DNA of 7,300 bases from NCBI GenBank assembly GCA_002308915.1, contig DBWI01000037.1, positions 1-7,300 on the forward strand, written 5' to 3'. This stretch comes from Christensenella sp. UBA1242. GTDB lineage: Bacteria > Bacillota > Clostridia > Christensenellales > UBA1242. Shown piece after piece: positions 5,962 to 7,300 of this stretch; position 1 is the first letter of the stretch; the number at the start of each line of letters is the position of its first letter. The notes beneath the pieces were generated by a model. That model had not been told where the DNA came from. It was given only the letters and a program-made list of their open reading frames with translations, and did not search any database. Position numbers and translations under genes: made by a program.

Positions 5962-7300
5962 CTTTTTTCTCCTTACTATCTACTTTTGTAGATTTTCTTG
6001 TTGTCCTTTTTGAAGTTTTTACTTCTTCTTTTGGGACTTCTTCTTCACTATTTGATTGTTCAACATTTTGGGCTTGTTTGTCAAGTGCTTCTTGATTTAT
6101 TTTTTGAATTGTTTTTTCTTTTTCTTTCAAAATTAAATCAAAATCTTTTTGAGAAATAATTCCTTCTTTTAGATACATCTCAGCTGTTTTAAGTTTTTGT
6201 TCAATTTCTTGAATCTTTTTTTGTTTTTCGCCAAGTGCACGTACTTCTTCTTCTTTCTTTTTTCTTTTGCTTGCTTCTTCGTCCATGTGGGCAATTATTT
6301 CTTCTTTGCTTTTACCTGCCAAAATCATATCAACTTCTTCTTTGTAGATTGTATCTTTCTCTAACAAAAGTTCAGACATTTGTTTGACAAATTCGCTATT
6401 TTCTTGCAAAAGTTTTTTGGCACGCTTATAGTTGTAATCCAAAATCTTTTTAACTTCGGCATCAATTTCTGCAGCAACACTTTCACTATATGATTTTTTT
6501 GTTTGATAATCTCTACCAACAAAAATTTCTTCATCACTAGTAAAGCTCATTGCTCCAAACTTTTCACTCATTCCCCACTCTGTAACCATCTTTCTTGCAA
6601 GATTTGTTGCTCTTTGAATATCATTTGAAGCACCTGTTGAAATGTCGTCCATAAACAACTCTTCACTAATTCTTCCACCAAACATCATTGCAATTGTATC
6701 ATTGAGTTTTTTGTATCCTTGATGATTGTCATCTGTATCTGGTCTACTCATTGTGTAGCCAGCAGCACTTCCACGTGGAATGATTGAAACTTCTTGAACA
6801 TCTTCAGCATATTTCATAAGTTTTCCAACAACTGCGTGTCCACTTTCGTGATATGCTGTAATAAGTTTGTCTTTGTCGGTCATAAGAAGACTTTTCTTTT
6901 GTGGTCCCATTATAACCTTGTTTATACCTTCTGTGATATCTTGCATAATAATTTTTGGTCTGTGGTTTCTGGCTGCAATGATTGCTGCTTCGTTGAGCAT
7001 ATTTTCAATATCCGCACCAGTAAATCCAGTTGTTATTCTTGCAAGTGTAACAAAATCTACATCATCATCAATTGGTTTGTTCTTTGCATGAATTCTGATT
7101 ATTCCTTCTCTTCCTTTAACATCAGGAATATGAACATAAATTTGTCTATCAAATCTTCCTGGCCTCATAAGAGCTGGGTCCAAAACGTCACTTCTGTTTG
7201 TTGCCGCAAGAACAATAATTCCTTCGTTCGCTTCAAATCCGTCCATTTCAACAAGCAATTGGTTAAGTGTTTGCTCTCTTTCATCATGTCCGCCACCAAG
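5945..7300 (-). CDS. ftsH: ATP-dependent zinc metalloprotease FtsH, C-terminal part (cut by the right edge)
   Basis: FtsH is a hexameric inner-membrane AAA+ protease that extracts and degrades membrane and short-lived cytosolic proteins. The visible 451 residues begin LGGGHDEREQTLNQLLVEMD, just after the Walker B region. They continue through the second region of homology (NRSDVLDPALMRPGRFDRQ) with both arginine-finger positions (fragment residues 46 and 49). The zinc site HESGH is at fragment residues 151-155, and the third ligand lies in STGASNDI (Asp227). Pore loop, Walker A and the transmembrane N-terminus lie outside the window. A TTG at 7258 is an internal Leu codon, not a start. After the protease domain ends near fragment residue 325 comes an unusually long tail of about 125 residues. 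It contains a Lys/Glu-rich coiled-coil-like stretch, a SHOCT-like segment (about 363-399, core EGIISQKDFD) and a charged Lys/Glu/Ser/Thr end. The stop is TAG at 5945-5947. The gene leads an operon with the overlapping 191-residue gene. Confidence 0.97.
   Translation of the reverse strand, partial: LGGGHDEREQTLNQLLVEMDGFEANEGIIVLAATNRSDVLDPALMRPGRFDRQIYVHIPDVKGREGIIRIHAKNKPIDDDVDFVTLARITTGFTGADIENMLNEAAIIAARNHRPKIIMQDITEGINKVIMGPQKKSLLMTDKDKLITAYHESGHAVVGKLMKYAEDVQEVSIIPRGSAAGYTMSRPDTDDNHQGYKKLNDTIAMMFGGRISEELFMDDISTGASNDIQRATNLARKMVTEWGMSEKFGAMSFTSDEEIFVGRDYQTKKSYSESVAAEIDAEVKKILDYNYKRAKKLLQENSEFVKQMSELLLEKDTIYKEEVDMILAGKSKEEIIAHMDEEASKRKKKEEEVRALGEKQKKIQEIEQKLKTAEMYLKEGIISQKDFDLILKEKEKTIQKINQEALDKQAQNVEQSNSEEEVPKEEVKTSKRTTRKSTKVDSKEKKDDKKE
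5969..5974 (-). promoter_or_regulatory. Ribosome binding site of the 191-residue gene, inside ftsH
   Basis: AAGGAG is followed by AAAAAAG and then ATG at 5959-5961. The same bases encode a Lys-Glu pair in the tail of FtsH, so the last codons of ftsH double as the initiation region of the next gene. This supports translational coupling. Confidence 0.85.

Noticed and set aside
5525..6095. Plus-strand open frames opposite the 191-residue gene and the ftsH tail
   Set aside because: Shadows of minus-strand genes whose reading frames are supported by RBS, overlap and family similarity.
6867..7091. Plus-strand hydrophobic open frame opposite ftsH
   Set aside because: It is antisense to the conserved ftsH AAA+ and protease region; apparent hydrophobicity is a product of the complementary codons.
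7256..7258. TTG as a start codon for ftsH
   Set aside because: The frame continues upstream to the window edge with conserved FtsH sequence (LGGGHDEREQTLNQL), so this TTG encodes an internal leucine.
524..7300. Mycoplasma-type code (TGA as Trp)
   Set aside because: Trp codons checked are TGG, in-frame TGA acts as an upstream stop before both surface-protein starts, and genes end in TAA or TAG.

Overview
The window looks like a chromosomal segment of a low-GC, AT-rich, standard-code bacterium, most likely an uncultured anaerobic gut Bacillota (Firmicutes). This rests on the strong A/T bias, Shine-Dalgarno starts (GAGGT, AAGGAG), compact Rho-independent terminators, an FtsH of ordinary bacterial type, and a BspA-like leucine-rich-repeat surface protein of the kind common in gut Firmicutes. 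Stops are TAA, TAA and TAG, and Trp is TGG, so there is no sign of mycoplasma-type recoding. A finer taxonomic call is not possible from sequence reading alone.

All four genes I can support lie on the minus strand, so the reading order is from high to low coordinates. (1) 5945-7300 is the C-terminal two thirds or so of the ATP-dependent zinc membrane protease FtsH, entering from the right edge. (2) 5386-5961 is a 191-residue membrane-anchored or lipid-anchored protein of unknown function. It overlaps the end of ftsH by 17 nt and has its own strong RBS inside ftsH, and a perfect hairpin terminator (5347-5380) closes this unit. (3) 524-5164 is a separate transcription unit, with candidate promoters at 5213-5240 and 5272-5300. 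It encodes a giant 1546-residue BspA-like LRR protein, starting at GTG, and is closed by a terminator at 486-522. (4) 1-338 is the start of a second, related gene cut by the left edge. It has its own promoter (393-422), a striking inverted repeat over the expected transcription start, and a good RBS. Its 112 visible residues match the membrane segment and first beta-repeat of gene 3.

The right part is therefore a housekeeping membrane quality-control operon with a small exported passenger. The left part is a tandem pair of envelope proteins, anchored by a single N-terminal membrane helix and probably displaying repeat domains outside the cell for binding hosts, mucus or other microbes. I see no mobile element, CRISPR array, tRNA or rRNA. 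The less ordinary points are the tandem paralogy, the 150-residue cytoplasmic coiled-coil-like extension of the LRR protein, the alternating 23/25-residue repeat register, the inverted repeats at both surface-protein promoters, and the SHOCT-like tail on FtsH. None of these amounts to a clearly new system on this evidence.
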